Shown here piece after piece: positions 15,482 to 25,044 of a stretch of 33,173 nt of DNA (position 1 is its first letter; each line of letters opens with the position of its first letter). This DNA is from Rhodothermales bacterium (GTDB lineage Bacteria; Bacteroidota; Rhodothermia; Rhodothermales; Bin80). Below the pieces are notes generated by a model, which ran no database searches, was not told where the DNA came from, and saw only the letters and a program-made list of their open reading frames with translations. The DNA lies in contig JAJECV010000015.1 in NCBI GenBank assembly GCA_022821875.1, forward strand, positions 1 through 33,173, read 5' to 3'. A program made the position numbers and the translations under genes.

Positions 15482-16285
15482 TTATCCGATGGGATGACCA
15501 AATACGATATTGATGGGAGTTCCCCGCTGAATATGGAGAAGGGTGGCCGCATTTCCCTGATTGACGGCAACCTCCAGCAGATTGCCGCTCCCAAATAACA
15601 TTAAGGTCTCTCCCACAGGTACATCGCTGTAGGTGTGATGAATGTTATGAATGATTCCACTTCCGGCATAGCCCGTGACCTCTCTCCCTTCGGAACGTTC
15701 TTCGAAAAGGGTGCGGGAAATATTCGTGATGCAGTTGCCAAAGTGGTCAACATATACGACCCAGCCTCGGATGCCTTCCTGATCATCAATCGGTAACGCC
15801 CAGTGAAGCGGCTCCAGGTGCGAAGCAGGGGTGCCCAGATCTTCAAGCGGAGTACCACTCGCCAGTCTTGCAGCTGCAGGGGCAAAGAGATCCCTGCCGT
15901 GAAAAGTAAACGAGAGCGGTTGTTCCTCATTCACGCTCAACTCAACCATTTGATCCGGGGTCTCCGTTTCTAGAAGGAGTGCAAACAGTCCGTTGTCGGG
16001 GCCGACAAAATAGTGGTCATTATGCCTCAATGCGACGGCACGACGCGTAGATCCAACACCGGGGTCCACGACAACCAGATGGACCGTTCCCGGCTGGAAG
16101 TATTGCAGGGACTGCTGCATCACAAATGCGGCAGCCATGACATCAAAGACTTGCACCTCGTGAGTAATATCTACCAGCGTTAAATTCGGATTGATGCCAA
16201 GCATCACCCCCTTCATGGCACCGACATACCCTTCGCGAGTGCCAAAATCTGTCGTCAGAGTCACAATAGGAGTACGGCGATCCAT
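15482..16285 (-). CDS. SAM hydroxide adenosyltransferase (DUF62 family)
   Basis: Members of this family hydrolyse S-adenosylmethionine to adenosine and methionine; chlorinases and fluorinases are relatives. The 267 residues begin with the family signature ITLTTDFG-like TLTTDFGTREGYVGAMKG (residues 10-27). The catalytic Asp is in VVVDPGVGSTRR, and the Arg/His side of the active site is in FTFHGRDLFAPAAA. GWVVYVDHFGNCITNI supplies the C-terminal adenosine-side motif. The halide-binding loop of true halogenases cannot be assessed by eye, but the D-R-H set favours the hydrolase. The start lies 3 bp after the stop of the upstream TonB receptor gene, so the two form an operon. Confidence 0.92.
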   Translation of the reverse strand: MDRRTPIVTLTTDFGTREGYVGAMKGVMLGINPNLTLVDITHEVQVFDVMAAAFVMQQSLQYFQPGTVHLVVVDPGVGSTRRAVALRHNDHYFVGPDNGLFALLLETETPDQMVELSVNEEQPLSFTFHGRDLFAPAAARLASGTPLEDLGTPASHLEPLHWALPIDDQEGIRGWVVYVDHFGNCITNISRTLFEERSEGREVTGYAGSGIIHNIHHTYSDVPVGETLMLFGSGNLLEVAVNQGNAATLLHIQRGTPINIVFGHPIG

Positions 16286-16288
16286 GAG

Positions 16289-18283
16289 TTAGAGACTGAG
16301 TCCGATACCTCCTTGAATGGAGCGGCCTTCGGCCGGCTCAAAGTAGCGCCCCCCAAAGGCATTCACAACCAGCGAGCGTACATATTGGCGGTCCAGAATG
16401 TTCTGAATTCGAGCAAAGGGATGCAGGGTAATACGCCCCATGTCCCAGTTTGAACGGGAAAAGTACACATCCAGAACCGTAAAGCCGTCAGATTTGGCAG
16501 AATTTGTATTGTTCCCCCACATCTCTGATGCAGATTCAAGAACAACCTGTGCGCTCCATCCCCTGGAAGTCGAACCGTGTAGCGACAGATGAAATTGATG
16601 GGCAGGTGCCCCTGGGATTTCGAGACCGTTCCCAGGATCATTGAGAAAGATGAAAGATCCATAGTTGTAGGTTATTTGGGCATGAAAGGGGGCACCGGCG
16701 GGCCATTCAAGTGCAAGTTCAGCGCCATGATGTCGATTTTTTCCACCGTTGCTGTACCAGATGCGTCCGTCTTCCCCCTGCCGAGGCAAAAGCCGATCAT
16801 GGATGCGCAAAGAGAAAAGAGCCACATCCAGTTTTAAGTTTAAGTCCTCAAATTGACCGCGAACCCCTGCTTCCATGCCTCTGGTCTGCTGCGGACTGAG
16901 ATCTGAATTAAATCCGCCCATCCCTGAAGGGCTGTTAATGAGTTCGGTGGTCGTCGGGGTCTCAAATGCGGTGCTCCAGTTGGCATACCAGGTCAGAGAG
17001 GGAATGCGGTAGGATATTCCCAGCGATGGACTCAGGGCCGCGAAATTCCGATGGCCGCTTTGATCTCCATTCGTATGCAGGTTGTCGGTCATTTCAAATT
17101 GTAGCTGATCAAGTCGCACCCCTGCAGATACGCCGATCCGAGAGGAGAGTTGTGCAGTCAAGCCCGCAAATACCGCAACGCTGCCGACCGTTTCCTGTTG
17201 ATCAAGGAGCGTTCGGTCTCCCTGACGACCTGCATCGTTATTGAATCGCACGCGATCATCCCGTAATTGACGCAAATCAACCCCGGTCGTCAATCCGACA
17301 GCACTTCCAATCTCCATCTGGAATTGGGCATACAGACCACCGGCAATGCGTTCCAGTTCACTCCATGCAAAGGTGAGCGGATTCTCAAGAGATCTTCGTA
17401 TTCCGTAAATGGTCGAAGATAAATTCCCCATACCCGTTTGTGTGTGCAGGGTCACACCGCCCTGCAGATGAGTGCTGGCTTTGCCTGCGGCCATGGCCAC
17501 ATTCCTGGAGTTTGCCTGTCGGGGATCACTGGATAGTTGTTCCAGTGTGAGCGAACCGGGGGACAATGCATCCTGAATGGCGGCATTGAGTGTAATTGTG
17601 AATACCGTTCGGGTGCCGGCTGTTGTCTGTGCGCTTAAGCCGGTACGAAAGAACTCTCCTTTGCTATGTGCCTGGTATCCATCTTTTTTCACCCGTGAAG
17701 CGTACACATGCATCTGATGACGATCAAATTCAAATCCTGTTTTTATCAGAATTTGCTCCAGACCGTAACTCCCCCGCATATATCGGAGTTGTAGCGGGGA
17801 AAAGTTTTCAACACTGGAAAGATGGAGAACCCCTCCACTGGCGTTTCCCCAGAAAAGAGAACCGGGGCCTCTGAGTAATTCGGAAAATCCAATGAAGACC
17901 GGATCCACGACATCCAGCATACTTTGACCGTCCGGCATCGTGAGAGGAATCCCGTTTAGAAACGCCTGCAGTCCACGGACCCCAAAGGCGGCACGGTATC
18001 CCATCCCCCGGACCAGGATACGCTCACCAAGTGCAAAATGACCGCGCTCACTGATTTGCAGTCCCGGGATCCCGCGCAGTGTGCGCTGCAGCGATAAGCC
18101 GGGCTCGGAAGAAACCAGATTATGTCGTCGAACATAAATGCTGCGGGCGGCCGTCGCATACGTTTCCAGTTGTCGTGTTGCCTGGATGGTCATCGCAGGC
18201 AACACGATGGTGGAATCCTGTGCAGGACTCATGTGGGCTAGGAGTGTAAGGCCGCACATGAGGAAAATAGAACGTCTTATCAT
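16289..18283 (-). CDS. TonB-dependent outer-membrane receptor, YncD/PqqU-like
   Basis: This is a ligand-gated outer-membrane transporter powered by TonB. The ATG at 18283 (MIRRSIFLMCGLTLLAHM) gives a signal peptide ending near SPAQ; an upstream ATG at 18340 would spoil it. The length is 664 residues. The plug domain has LQRTLRGIPGLQISERG, VRGMGYRAAFGVRGLQ, LNGIPLTMPDGQSMLD and LRGPGSLFWGNASGGVLHL. The RG(F/M)GxRxxFGVRG plus DGIPxTMPDGQ pattern recalls E. coli YncD (PqqU). The rest is a beta-barrel with many aromatic-alternating strands, ending in GRSIQGGIGLSL. The substrate is not determinable here. No cobalamin-type riboswitch is seen upstream. It forms an operon with the DUF62 gene. Confidence 0.9.
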   Translation of the reverse strand: MIRRSIFLMCGLTLLAHMSPAQDSTIVLPAMTIQATRQLETYATAARSIYVRRHNLVSSEPGLSLQRTLRGIPGLQISERGHFALGERILVRGMGYRAAFGVRGLQAFLNGIPLTMPDGQSMLDVVDPVFIGFSELLRGPGSLFWGNASGGVLHLSSVENFSPLQLRYMRGSYGLEQILIKTGFEFDRHQMHVYASRVKKDGYQAHSKGEFFRTGLSAQTTAGTRTVFTITLNAAIQDALSPGSLTLEQLSSDPRQANSRNVAMAAGKASTHLQGGVTLHTQTGMGNLSSTIYGIRRSLENPLTFAWSELERIAGGLYAQFQMEIGSAVGLTTGVDLRQLRDDRVRFNNDAGRQGDRTLLDQQETVGSVAVFAGLTAQLSSRIGVSAGVRLDQLQFEMTDNLHTNGDQSGHRNFAALSPSLGISYRIPSLTWYANWSTAFETPTTTELINSPSGMGGFNSDLSPQQTRGMEAGVRGQFEDLNLKLDVALFSLRIHDRLLPRQGEDGRIWYSNGGKNRHHGAELALEWPAGAPFHAQITYNYGSFIFLNDPGNGLEIPGAPAHQFHLSLHGSTSRGWSAQVVLESASEMWGNNTNSAKSDGFTVLDVYFSRSNWDMGRITLHPFARIQNILDRQYVRSLVVNAFGGRYFEPAEGRSIQGGIGLSL

Positions 18284-18471
18284 GGAAAAGATGTTGTACA
18301 GGGATACAAAAGATTTCTGCATGGAACATGATGCACACAAAAAAATACGGCGATCTTCACCGTGATCCTCGTTAATTGCCTAAATTAGTGCATGTACGGT
18401 TCTTGAGATCTCGCCGGCCTTCTTAGGCAGGGCGTTTTCTCTGCACCGAATTAAATACAGTAGCCACAAAA

Positions 18472-19158
18472 ATGCTGATTGCGATTGAAGGAATTGATGG
18501 TTCAGGAAAAGGCACACAGGCCCGCCGACTTCTGGAGCATACTCGAAATTCAGGGTATACATCCGAACTGATCTCCTTTCCACGCTACAAAGATACTCAC
18601 TGTTCAAAGATGATTGCGACATATTTGAATGGCGGGTTCGGCAGGCTGGAGGATGTTCCGCCCACATTTGCAGCGACTCTCTTTGCTCTGGATCGTCTGG
18701 AGAGCCGTGCTCCGATTGAGCGGGCACTCCGGAACAGTGATCTGGTGATAGTTGATCGATATGTTGCGTCCAATTTAGCGTATCAGAGTGCGCGAATCGC
18801 AAATCCGGAACGGATGAGGTTCACGGAATGGCTCTTTAATCTGGAATATGAGGTCTACGATCTGCCCAGGCCGGATTTGACGATCTTTCTGGATGTACCT
18901 GCCCAGACTTCTAGGAAGTTGGTTGCCCAAAAAGAGACACGTACCTATACGGAGAAAGTCTATGACTTGCACGAACGTGACGCAGACTACCTCTCCAATG
19001 TAAGGGACGTATATCACACCTTAATCCGCTCACAGGTGATCGCCCCCTGTTTCATCATAGACTGCCAGGACCATAGTGGCATCCTGCGTGCGATGGATAA
19101 CATTGGGCAGGAGGTCTGTGATACAGTAATTGGACATCTGAATAGAGATGCAGTTTGA
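18472..19158 (+). CDS. tmk: thymidylate kinase
   Basis: Thymidylate kinase phosphorylates dTMP to dTDP with ATP in the cytoplasm. The 228 residues are slightly longer than the bacterial norm (about 205-215). P-loop IEGIDGSGKGTQARRL is at residues 5-20. The DR(Y) motif VIVDRYVASNLAYQSARI carries the dTMP-binding segment, and PDLTIFLDVP is the core strand. The lid stretch around KETRTYTEKVYDLHERD differs from the E. coli form. The gene diverges from the TonB receptor across about 190 bp. No obvious regulatory site was recognised in that gap. The ATG at 18472 follows an AC-rich leader without a clear Shine-Dalgarno. Confidence 0.94.
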   Translation: MLIAIEGIDGSGKGTQARRLLEHTRNSGYTSELISFPRYKDTHCSKMIATYLNGGFGRLEDVPPTFAATLFALDRLESRAPIERALRNSDLVIVDRYVASNLAYQSARIANPERMRFTEWLFNLEYEVYDLPRPDLTIFLDVPAQTSRKLVAQKETRTYTEKVYDLHERDADYLSNVRDVYHTLIRSQVIAPCFIIDCQDHSGILRAMDNIGQEVCDTVIGHLNRDAV

Positions 19159-19297
19159 CGGATTGCCTGGATTTAGATGTATCTCAATCCATGTGAGGAG
19201 ATCTCGATAAGCACTGAATTCGCGGTTAGTGAATCCTGACGGGAATTTCAACGTAAAGGTACTGCAAAGGAGCCCACGGCGTTTTTTCAAAGCAATC

Positions 19298-20008
19298 ATG
19301 AGACATTATCCTTCCTGGCCTGTTTGGTTTCAGATTTTTTCTGCAAACGTTTTCATTCTGTTTCTCCTTGGATGCCAGACGAGTTCCGAGGACGAGATCC
19401 GTACATCCGAATCACAATCAGGTGAAGATAGAGAAAATGTCGTTTTGGGGGAGGAGTATGATGTAGAGAAAGTTGAGTCCGTCACAATGGGGTTAAGTGC
19501 GATTCTTGAGGAGACCCTGGGAGATCCGCCTTACACGCCCGCAATCCGTTATCAGGAACTGCAGGAACTTTTGCCAGAGCGGATCAATGGGGTTCGGCCC
19601 GCGATCACCGAAGGTCAGACGCTTTCAATCGGAAGCGGTTTTTCAAAGGTCAGCGGCGAATACAGAGACGAAGACCAGATGGTTACGGTGACCATTATTG
19701 ATCTGGCTGCATTCGGTACGCTTGCCGCGAAAGCCTTGTCGGACTGGGTGGATGAAGATATTGATCGCAAGAATGATCGGGGCTTTGAACGCACAAATAT
19801 ATTCCGCAACAGATCAAAAGAATATCCGACCTACGAAAAGTATTACAGCAAACACGGCCGCGAATCCTGTGAATTGCATTCATGGGTAGAGGATCGGTTT
19901 ATGATTGCCATTTCCGGGGACAGTGTTCCTATGTCCATCTGCGAGTCGGCCCGGGACAAGATTTCATTCAAGAAGCTGGAGAGATTGGCAGAATCTGTTG
20001 TTGATTAG
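19298..20008 (+). CDS. hypothetical lipoprotein
   Basis: The start is chosen at ATG 19298 because it places a signal sequence directly before a lipobox (VFILFLLGC, Cys at residue 26). A GTG at 19229 would add 23 basic residues. The mature part of about 210 residues begins with an acidic, disordered stretch (SSEDEIRTSESQSGEDRE). A compact domain follows, with YQELQELLPERINGV, GSGFSKVSGEYRDEDQMVTV and IDLAAFGTLAAKALSDW. The pattern resembles small secreted proteins that assess an analyte or surface stress, but I do not recognise the family. It lies between tmk and the propeller exoprotein, both on the same strand. Confidence 0.8.
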   Translation: MRHYPSWPVWFQIFSANVFILFLLGCQTSSEDEIRTSESQSGEDRENVVLGEEYDVEKVESVTMGLSAILEETLGDPPYTPAIRYQELQELLPERINGVRPAITEGQTLSIGSGFSKVSGEYRDEDQMVTVTIIDLAAFGTLAAKALSDWVDEDIDRKNDRGFERTNIFRNRSKEYPTYEKYYSKHGRESCELHSWVEDRFMIAISGDSVPMSICESARDKISFKKLERLAESVVD

Positions 20009-20074
20009 TTCCAGAATGTGGATCATAAGTATAGATTGCCTAACTTTGGGGTCTACACTTACCTGATTCTTTAC

Positions 20075-22957
20075 ATGCAAAGCGGTCTGTTTGGATCTTT
20101 TCTCCTTCTCTTTGGAGTGCACCTCTGTGTGGCACAGGTGCCCGAAATGCTGTCACCCGTGGAACCGACTCCGGTTGCTGAGCGGCTGAGCAGCTTTGAA
20201 CAACGTCTCAAGGACGCACAGTCCTCCCCTTTGTCCAATGTGAAACTGGAGGGGATCGGTCCCACGGTAATGAGTGGACGGATCGTAGACATTGATGCCA
20301 ATCCTCTTGATCCTACAGAGATGTATGTTGCGTATGCCTCCGGCGGATTGTGGCGGAGCAGAACCAACGGACTGTCCTTTGAGTCATTGTTTGACGAGGA
20401 AGCTTCTATGGTGCTCGGAGATATTGCGGTTGACTGGGGGCGCGGTGAAGTGATCTGGATCGGAACGGGAGAAAATAATTCCAGCCGTTCCTCGTATGCC
20501 GGTACAGGGATATATCGCTCCTTGGATCATGGTGAATCCTGGGAACACATGGGATTGACCGAAACCCACAGGATCGGGCGTATTCTCATCCATCCCGCCG
20601 ATTCCCAGACTGTGTGGGTCGCTGCATTGGGCGCACTTTATTCTTCCAGCCCTCATCGGGGGATCTATAAGACGAGTGATGGCGGGCAGACCTGGACGCA
20701 GACATTGTTTATCTCGGATACGGCGGGTGTGATTGATCTGATCCTTGATCCGTCCAATCCTGATATCTTATATGCCGCAGGCTGGGAGCGTGATCGCCGG
20801 GCCTGGAATTTTGTTGAGGGTGGAACCGGATCGGGGATATGGAAGTCAACGGACGGGGGAGCATCCTGGGAGCGACTTTCCGCTGAAGGATTACCTAGTG
20901 GTGACACGGTTGGACGCATTGGACTCGCAATTTTCCCCGGCAACTCCCAGATTCTTTATGCTCTGGTGGATAATCAGGCGCGACGGCAGGCAGACGATGA
21001 AGATGAAGCGCCCACGCTAACCCGGGAGGCACTCCGTTCTATGAATACGGAAATGTTTCTAGAATTGGAGGACGAAGCCGTTACCGAATACCTGGAGGAA
21101 AATAATTTTGAATTCAGCGCGGCAGAGATCCGAACGATGATGGAAGAAGGGGCGCTGGAGCCGGTACATCTAGTCTGGTATGTTGAAGATGCAAACCGGG
21201 AACTGTTTGATACGCCGGTAATCGGTGCAGAGGTATATCGCTCCGAGGATGGCGGGCAGTCATGGGCCCGGACACATACCAATTATCTGGACCGGGTTTA
21301 CAATTCCTACGGGTATTACTTTGGGGAAGTTCGTGTAGATCCGAATAATGTTGACCGAATCTACATTCTTGGTGTTCCATTTTTGACATCAGATGATGGC
21401 GGTGTATCATGGACATCTATCAGCGGGCCAAGCGTGCACGCAGATCATCAGGCACTTTGGATCAATCCCTCCAGGCCTGGACACCTGATTAACGGGAATG
21501 ACGGGGGCTTGAATATCACCTATGATAACGGTGAATCCTGGTTCAAAGGGAATACACCGCCGGTGGGGCAGTTTTATGCAATTGGAGTGGATGATCAGAT
21601 CCCGTACCATGTCTACGGCGGACTGCAGGATAATGGGGTATGGGGCGGCCCTCATACCTATACAGAGTCAACGGGCTGGCATGCCAGTGGAAGTTATCCG
21701 TATACATGGTATCTGGGCGGGGACGGCATGCAGGTTGAGGTGGATACCCGCACCAACGATATCATTTATACGGGTTCCCAATTTGGCTTCTATCGGCGTA
21801 TAGAGACGAGTACAGGGGAGCGCCCACTGATTCGCCCGCGTCACCAGCTTGGGGAACGTCCCCTGCGGTACAACTGGCAGACCCCCATCCATCTGTCGCG
21901 TCACAATCAGGATGTCCTCTATTACGGTTCCAATAAACTTCATCGCTCATTTCATCGCGGCGATGATTGGGAAACCCTCTCGGGGGACCTGACCCGCGGG
22001 GGGCGTCGAGGAGATGTCCCTTACGGAACCCTGACGACGATTGATGAGTCTCCACTCCGGTTTGGACTGCTTTATGTGGGCTCGGATGACGGGCTGGTGC
22101 ATGTGTCCCGGGATGGAGGGTATACATGGGAAAATATCACCGGTGACGACTGGGGAGAGTTGTGGGTCAGTCGAGTCGAGGCATCAAATCATGAACTGGG
22201 CCGGGTCTATGTGACACTCAATGGGTACAGATGGGATCACTTTGTTCCGTATGTATACAGATCCGATGATTTTGGTGCGACCTGGGAGGCTCTGGATGCT
22301 GGTTTACCCATGGAACCCGTGAATGTGATCCTTGAAGATCCGGTCAATTCCTCCCTGTTGTACGTGGGAACCGATCATGGATTATATGTGTCTTTAGATG
22401 GGGGAACCTCCTTTATGGCAATGCAGAACGGCCTTCCACATGCTCCGGTTCACGATCTGAAACTGCAGGCTCGCAGGAATCATCTGTTGGTGGGGACGCA
22501 TGGGCGGTCCATCTATCGTGCAGAAATCGCTCCTCTCCAGAAACTCACCCCCGAAGTTATCGAAAGCCCATTGAAGGTGTTCACTCTGGAAGAGCAGCGA
22601 TATAGTTCAAACTGGGGAAACCGTTTTGTCTGGTGGGGGGATTATTCCGAGCCGGAACTTGAGATTGCATACTGGTCCGGATCCATGGGGCAGGTGACGG
22701 TAGAGGTAACAGATGAAGCGGGAACGCTCCTTCGCACCTTGACGGATGAGGCGGAGCAGGGGATCAATTTTCTTGTGTACAATCTGTCTGTGGATGAAGA
22801 TGCAGCGGCGGCAATGACACAGACGGACGAAGGGGAAAGCCTGGAGGCAGGCGAGAATAGTGTGTACTATCTGCCTCCTGGAGACTACCGGATTCATTTC
22901 CGTATTGGAGACGCAGAAGATACGGTTCCGCTTCGGGTTAATGCACCACAGCGCTAG
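20075..22957 (+). CDS. secreted Asp-box beta-propeller (VPS10/sortilin-like) protein
   Basis: The chosen ATG at 20075 starts a signal peptide (MQSGLFGSFLLLFGVHLCVAQ) and gives 960 residues; the in-frame GTG at 20018 is less likely. At least nine Asp boxes (S/T-x-D-x-G-x-x-W/F) are visible: SLDHGESW, TSDGGQTW, STDGGASW, SEDGGQSW, SDDGGVSW, TYDNGESW, SRDGGYTW, SDDFGATW and SLDGGTSF. This pattern is usual for large propellers of sortilin or BNR glycosidase-like type. A charged helical insert (about 21000-21200: RRQADDEDEAP to VHLVWYVED) interrupts the propeller between boxes three and four. The C-terminal part (after about 22560) is a separate beta domain. It is predicted to be exported; its substrate is unknown. 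Its 3' end overlaps the convergent M23 gene by 20 bp. Confidence 0.88.
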   Translation: MQSGLFGSFLLLFGVHLCVAQVPEMLSPVEPTPVAERLSSFEQRLKDAQSSPLSNVKLEGIGPTVMSGRIVDIDANPLDPTEMYVAYASGGLWRSRTNGLSFESLFDEEASMVLGDIAVDWGRGEVIWIGTGENNSSRSSYAGTGIYRSLDHGESWEHMGLTETHRIGRILIHPADSQTVWVAALGALYSSSPHRGIYKTSDGGQTWTQTLFISDTAGVIDLILDPSNPDILYAAGWERDRRAWNFVEGGTGSGIWKSTDGGASWERLSAEGLPSGDTVGRIGLAIFPGNSQILYALVDNQARRQADDEDEAPTLTREALRSMNTEMFLELEDEAVTEYLEENNFEFSAAEIRTMMEEGALEPVHLVWYVEDANRELFDTPVIGAEVYRSEDGGQSWARTHTNYLDRVYNSYGYYFGEVRVDPNNVDRIYILGVPFLTSDDGGVSWTSISGPSVHADHQALWINPSRPGHLINGNDGGLNITYDNGESWFKGNTPPVGQFYAIGVDDQIPYHVYGGLQDNGVWGGPHTYTESTGWHASGSYPYTWYLGGDGMQVEVDTRTNDIIYTGSQFGFYRRIETSTGERPLIRPRHQLGERPLRYNWQTPIHLSRHNQDVLYYGSNKLHRSFHRGDDWETLSGDLTRGGRRGDVPYGTLTTIDESPLRFGLLYVGSDDGLVHVSRDGGYTWENITGDDWGELWVSRVEASNHELGRVYVTLNGYRWDHFVPYVYRSDDFGATWEALDAGLPMEPVNVILEDPVNSSLLYVGTDHGLYVSLDGGTSFMAMQNGLPHAPVHDLKLQARRNHLLVGTHGRSIYRAEIAPLQKLTPEVIESPLKVFTLEEQRYSSNWGNRFVWWGDYSEPELEIAYWSGSMGQVTVEVTDEAGTLLRTLTDEAEQGINFLVYNLSVDEDAAAAMTQTDEGESLEAGENSVYYLPPGDYRIHFRIGDAEDTVPLRVNAPQR

Positions 22958-24173
22958 TTGCGGCGTTTACCAGATTTAACTGCGGCTGCAGTTCAGTAAC
23001 GAACTGCATGAACTGCGGCAGGATTGTTGCGGGCAGTGGCTGGGATGGGGGCATTTTCATCTTCATGGCATCTACCTGCCGCCCGTTTTTCCAGAATCGA
23101 TAACAGACATGGGGGCCTGTGGCCAGACCTGTGCTGCCGACATAGCCAATCAGCTGGCCCTGCTGCACCCGCACTCCCGGACGAATCCCCTTCGCAAATT
23201 TGGACATATGCAGGTACCCCGTGTTATACGTATCGTTGTGGCGGATCTTAACATAGTTTCCATTCCCGCGTGTGTAGCCGGCATGGGTTACGGTGCCATT
23301 TGCAGTGGCCACAATCGGAGTTCCCGCAGGTGCGGCAAAATCCGTCCCCAGGTGCGGCTTATAACGTTTCTGGACGGGATGAAACCGGTTCAGACTATAT
23401 CCGGAAGAGATACGTTTATATTCGATGGGAGTCCGCAAAAACGGACGTTTTAGTGCACGTCCGGTTTCATCATAGAATCCGCTCACACTGTCGGACGGAA
23501 AATAAAAGGCAAAGAACTCTTTCCCTTTGTGACGCATGCGGGCTCCGTTGATTTCAGTTGCGATGGATTGTCCATTTACGATGTGGTCTTCGAACACAAT
23601 GGAGAAGTCGTCTTTGGGTTGCAGGTGAAAGAAACTGATTTGCCATGCGAAGATCTCACTCAGTTCCATGGCCAGATCCGGGGAGATTCCAGCATCCGCT
23701 ACGGCCTGATAAAGTGAGGATTCGATGATGCCGGATGCCGTACGTGAAATTTTGGATACGGGAAAAGCCCCCTCATGAACCAGTACGGAGTCCCGCAAAT
23801 CAAACACCAGAAAATTTTCCACACTGGGTTGATAAACCATAAACGAGGTTGTCCCCTGGATGGAGTCTGTATACGTGTAGAAGGGATCTCCTCTGCGAAT
23901 TTTCTGAAGATCTATAAAAGATGCCGCTTTTTCGGAGGCAAGGTGGATTTTTTCCTGAGAGATACCCCAGTCCGCCATAATGGATCCGAGAGACTCCCCC
24001 CTCTTAACGTTAGAAGTATGCTCAATAAGTCCGGCCTCAATCAGATCAAACTGGTTCCGTTTCACTTCGGCGGATGCGGAGGGGATGGTTTCTGTTTCCA
24101 GATTTATGGGCAGCTGGAATACCGCCAACAGAGCAAAGCATAGAGAGAAACGCTTCAGGTTGTTCCACATCAT
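22938..24173 (-). CDS. M23-family cell-wall peptidase
   Basis: This is a zinc peptidase that cuts peptidoglycan crosslinks in the periplasm. The 411 residues start with a signal segment (NLKRFSLCFALLAVFQL). A LysM/OapA-like region follows (VKRGESLGSIMADWGIS), then a middle domain, then the M23 fold: GYSLNRFHPVQKRYKPHLGTD with the H-x3-D zinc motif, the GYVGSTGLATGPH turn and HVCYRFWKNG. The second histidine of the usual HxH is replaced by the HVCYRF variant that is common in Bacteroidota M23 enzymes; I recall this from the family and treat it as normal. The stop overlaps the convergent propeller gene by 20 bp. A PduO gene starts upstream in the same direction. Confidence 0.93.
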   Translation of the reverse strand: MMWNNLKRFSLCFALLAVFQLPINLETETIPSASAEVKRNQFDLIEAGLIEHTSNVKRGESLGSIMADWGISQEKIHLASEKAASFIDLQKIRRGDPFYTYTDSIQGTTSFMVYQPSVENFLVFDLRDSVLVHEGAFPVSKISRTASGIIESSLYQAVADAGISPDLAMELSEIFAWQISFFHLQPKDDFSIVFEDHIVNGQSIATEINGARMRHKGKEFFAFYFPSDSVSGFYDETGRALKRPFLRTPIEYKRISSGYSLNRFHPVQKRYKPHLGTDFAAPAGTPIVATANGTVTHAGYTRGNGNYVKIRHNDTYNTGYLHMSKFAKGIRPGVRVQQGQLIGYVGSTGLATGPHVCYRFWKNGRQVDAMKMKMPPSQPLPATILPQFMQFVTELQPQLNLVNAATSAVVH

Positions 24174-24219
24174 GTGTTGCGGTCAAATTAAATCTTTACG
24201 GTATATGGACCCGGATCCA

Positions 24220-24765
24220 TCATTGAGTCCATCTCACATCAGGGATGTCTGCATCGTGATTTGCCCGCCGGGCGAGCACAAACAGCAGGTCAGATAATCT
24301 GTTAAGATACTGAAGAACGTATGAATTTGGCGAAATTATGTCCAGATGCTCTGCAAGGGAGCGCTCGGCACGCCGGCAGATTGCCCTTGCCAGATGCAGT
24401 GTGGATGCTGCTTGCGTACCCCCTGGCAGGATAAAATACTGGAGGCGCTCCAGTGTGGCATCCCAGTCGTCAATGGCTTTTTCGAGGGCCTGTACATGTT
24501 CCTCTTCAATGCGCGGAACCTTTGCCCGTGAGTCAGCCGGTGTTGCGATATCTGCCCCAAGCGTGAACAATTCATGCTGAAGCCGCATGATGAATGAGCA
24601 CATCGCTTCGGATTGGGCGGGCAATGTTGCGCAGACCGTCCCCAGTGCGGCATTGAGTTCATCCACCGCCCCCATGGCTTCAATGCGAGGATGATATTTT
24701 GGTACACGATCTCCACCAAAAAGCCCGGTGGTGCCATCGTCTCCAGTACGGGTATAGATCTTCAT
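24220..24765 (-). CDS. ATP:cob(I)alamin adenosyltransferase, PduO type
   Basis: PduO-type enzymes move the adenosyl group of ATP to cob(I)alamin, making coenzyme B12. The 181 residues open with the ATP-binding signature KIYTRTGDDGTTGLFGG (residues 2-18). The conserved EAMGAVDELNAALG helix and ILPGGTQAASTLHLARAICRRAER with the R-x-x-x-R-R motif follow. YLNRLSDLLFVLAR closes the helical bundle. It sits 46 bp upstream of the M23 gene on the same strand, with no obvious B12-synthesis neighbours. The FecE/BtuD-type ATPase 1.3 kb away could serve corrinoid uptake, but that is inference. Confidence 0.94.
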   Translation of the reverse strand: MKIYTRTGDDGTTGLFGGDRVPKYHPRIEAMGAVDELNAALGTVCATLPAQSEAMCSFIMRLQHELFTLGADIATPADSRAKVPRIEEEHVQALEKAIDDWDATLERLQYFILPGGTQAASTLHLARAICRRAERSLAEHLDIISPNSYVLQYLNRLSDLLFVLARRANHDADIPDVRWTQ

Positions 24766-24852
24766 AAGGTGCTTTAGAAATTGAAGGGCTCAATGCAGCT
24801 GCAACAGGAATTCAGTGTTTCTGACATATCACATATCAAGCAAGGTGGTTTT

Positions 24853-25029
24853 TTAATGTAGGGTATCTCGTTCTTCAAGATAATGTGTACCCTTTAGCAT
24901 CTGTGTCCCATTTTGGGTTGGCACCAATCCGCCAAGTTCGGGCGATACCCTGATTTCGTCCACTTTACAATTCCAGCCGAATTTGGGGGGAAAGATGGTG
25001 TTGTTCCTCCCCAAACTCCTTTTCCACAT
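24853..25029 (-). CDS. small frame directly after the methyltransferase
   Basis: The frame of the methyltransferase continues past its TGA for about 65 codons without another stop, to TAA at 24853-24855. An ATG at 25029 would give a 58-residue product, MWKRSLGRNN ... KGTHYLEERDTLH. The sequence looks protein-like (PELGGLVPTQNGTQMLKG), but I do not recognise it. It is either a small downstream gene, a tail of the methyltransferase cut off by a recent stop, or chance. It lies within 24766-25044, which otherwise holds nothing I recognise. Confidence 0.3.
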   Translation of the reverse strand: MWKRSLGRNNTIFPPKFGWNCKVDEIRVSPELGGLVPTQNGTQMLKGTHYLEERDTLH

Positions 25030-25044
25030 GGAAAGGTAACCCCG

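Noticed and set aside
18284-18471. Cobalamin riboswitch or other leader element upstream of the TonB receptor
   Set aside because: No conserved B12-box pattern or strong hairpin could be seen by eye in this short gap.
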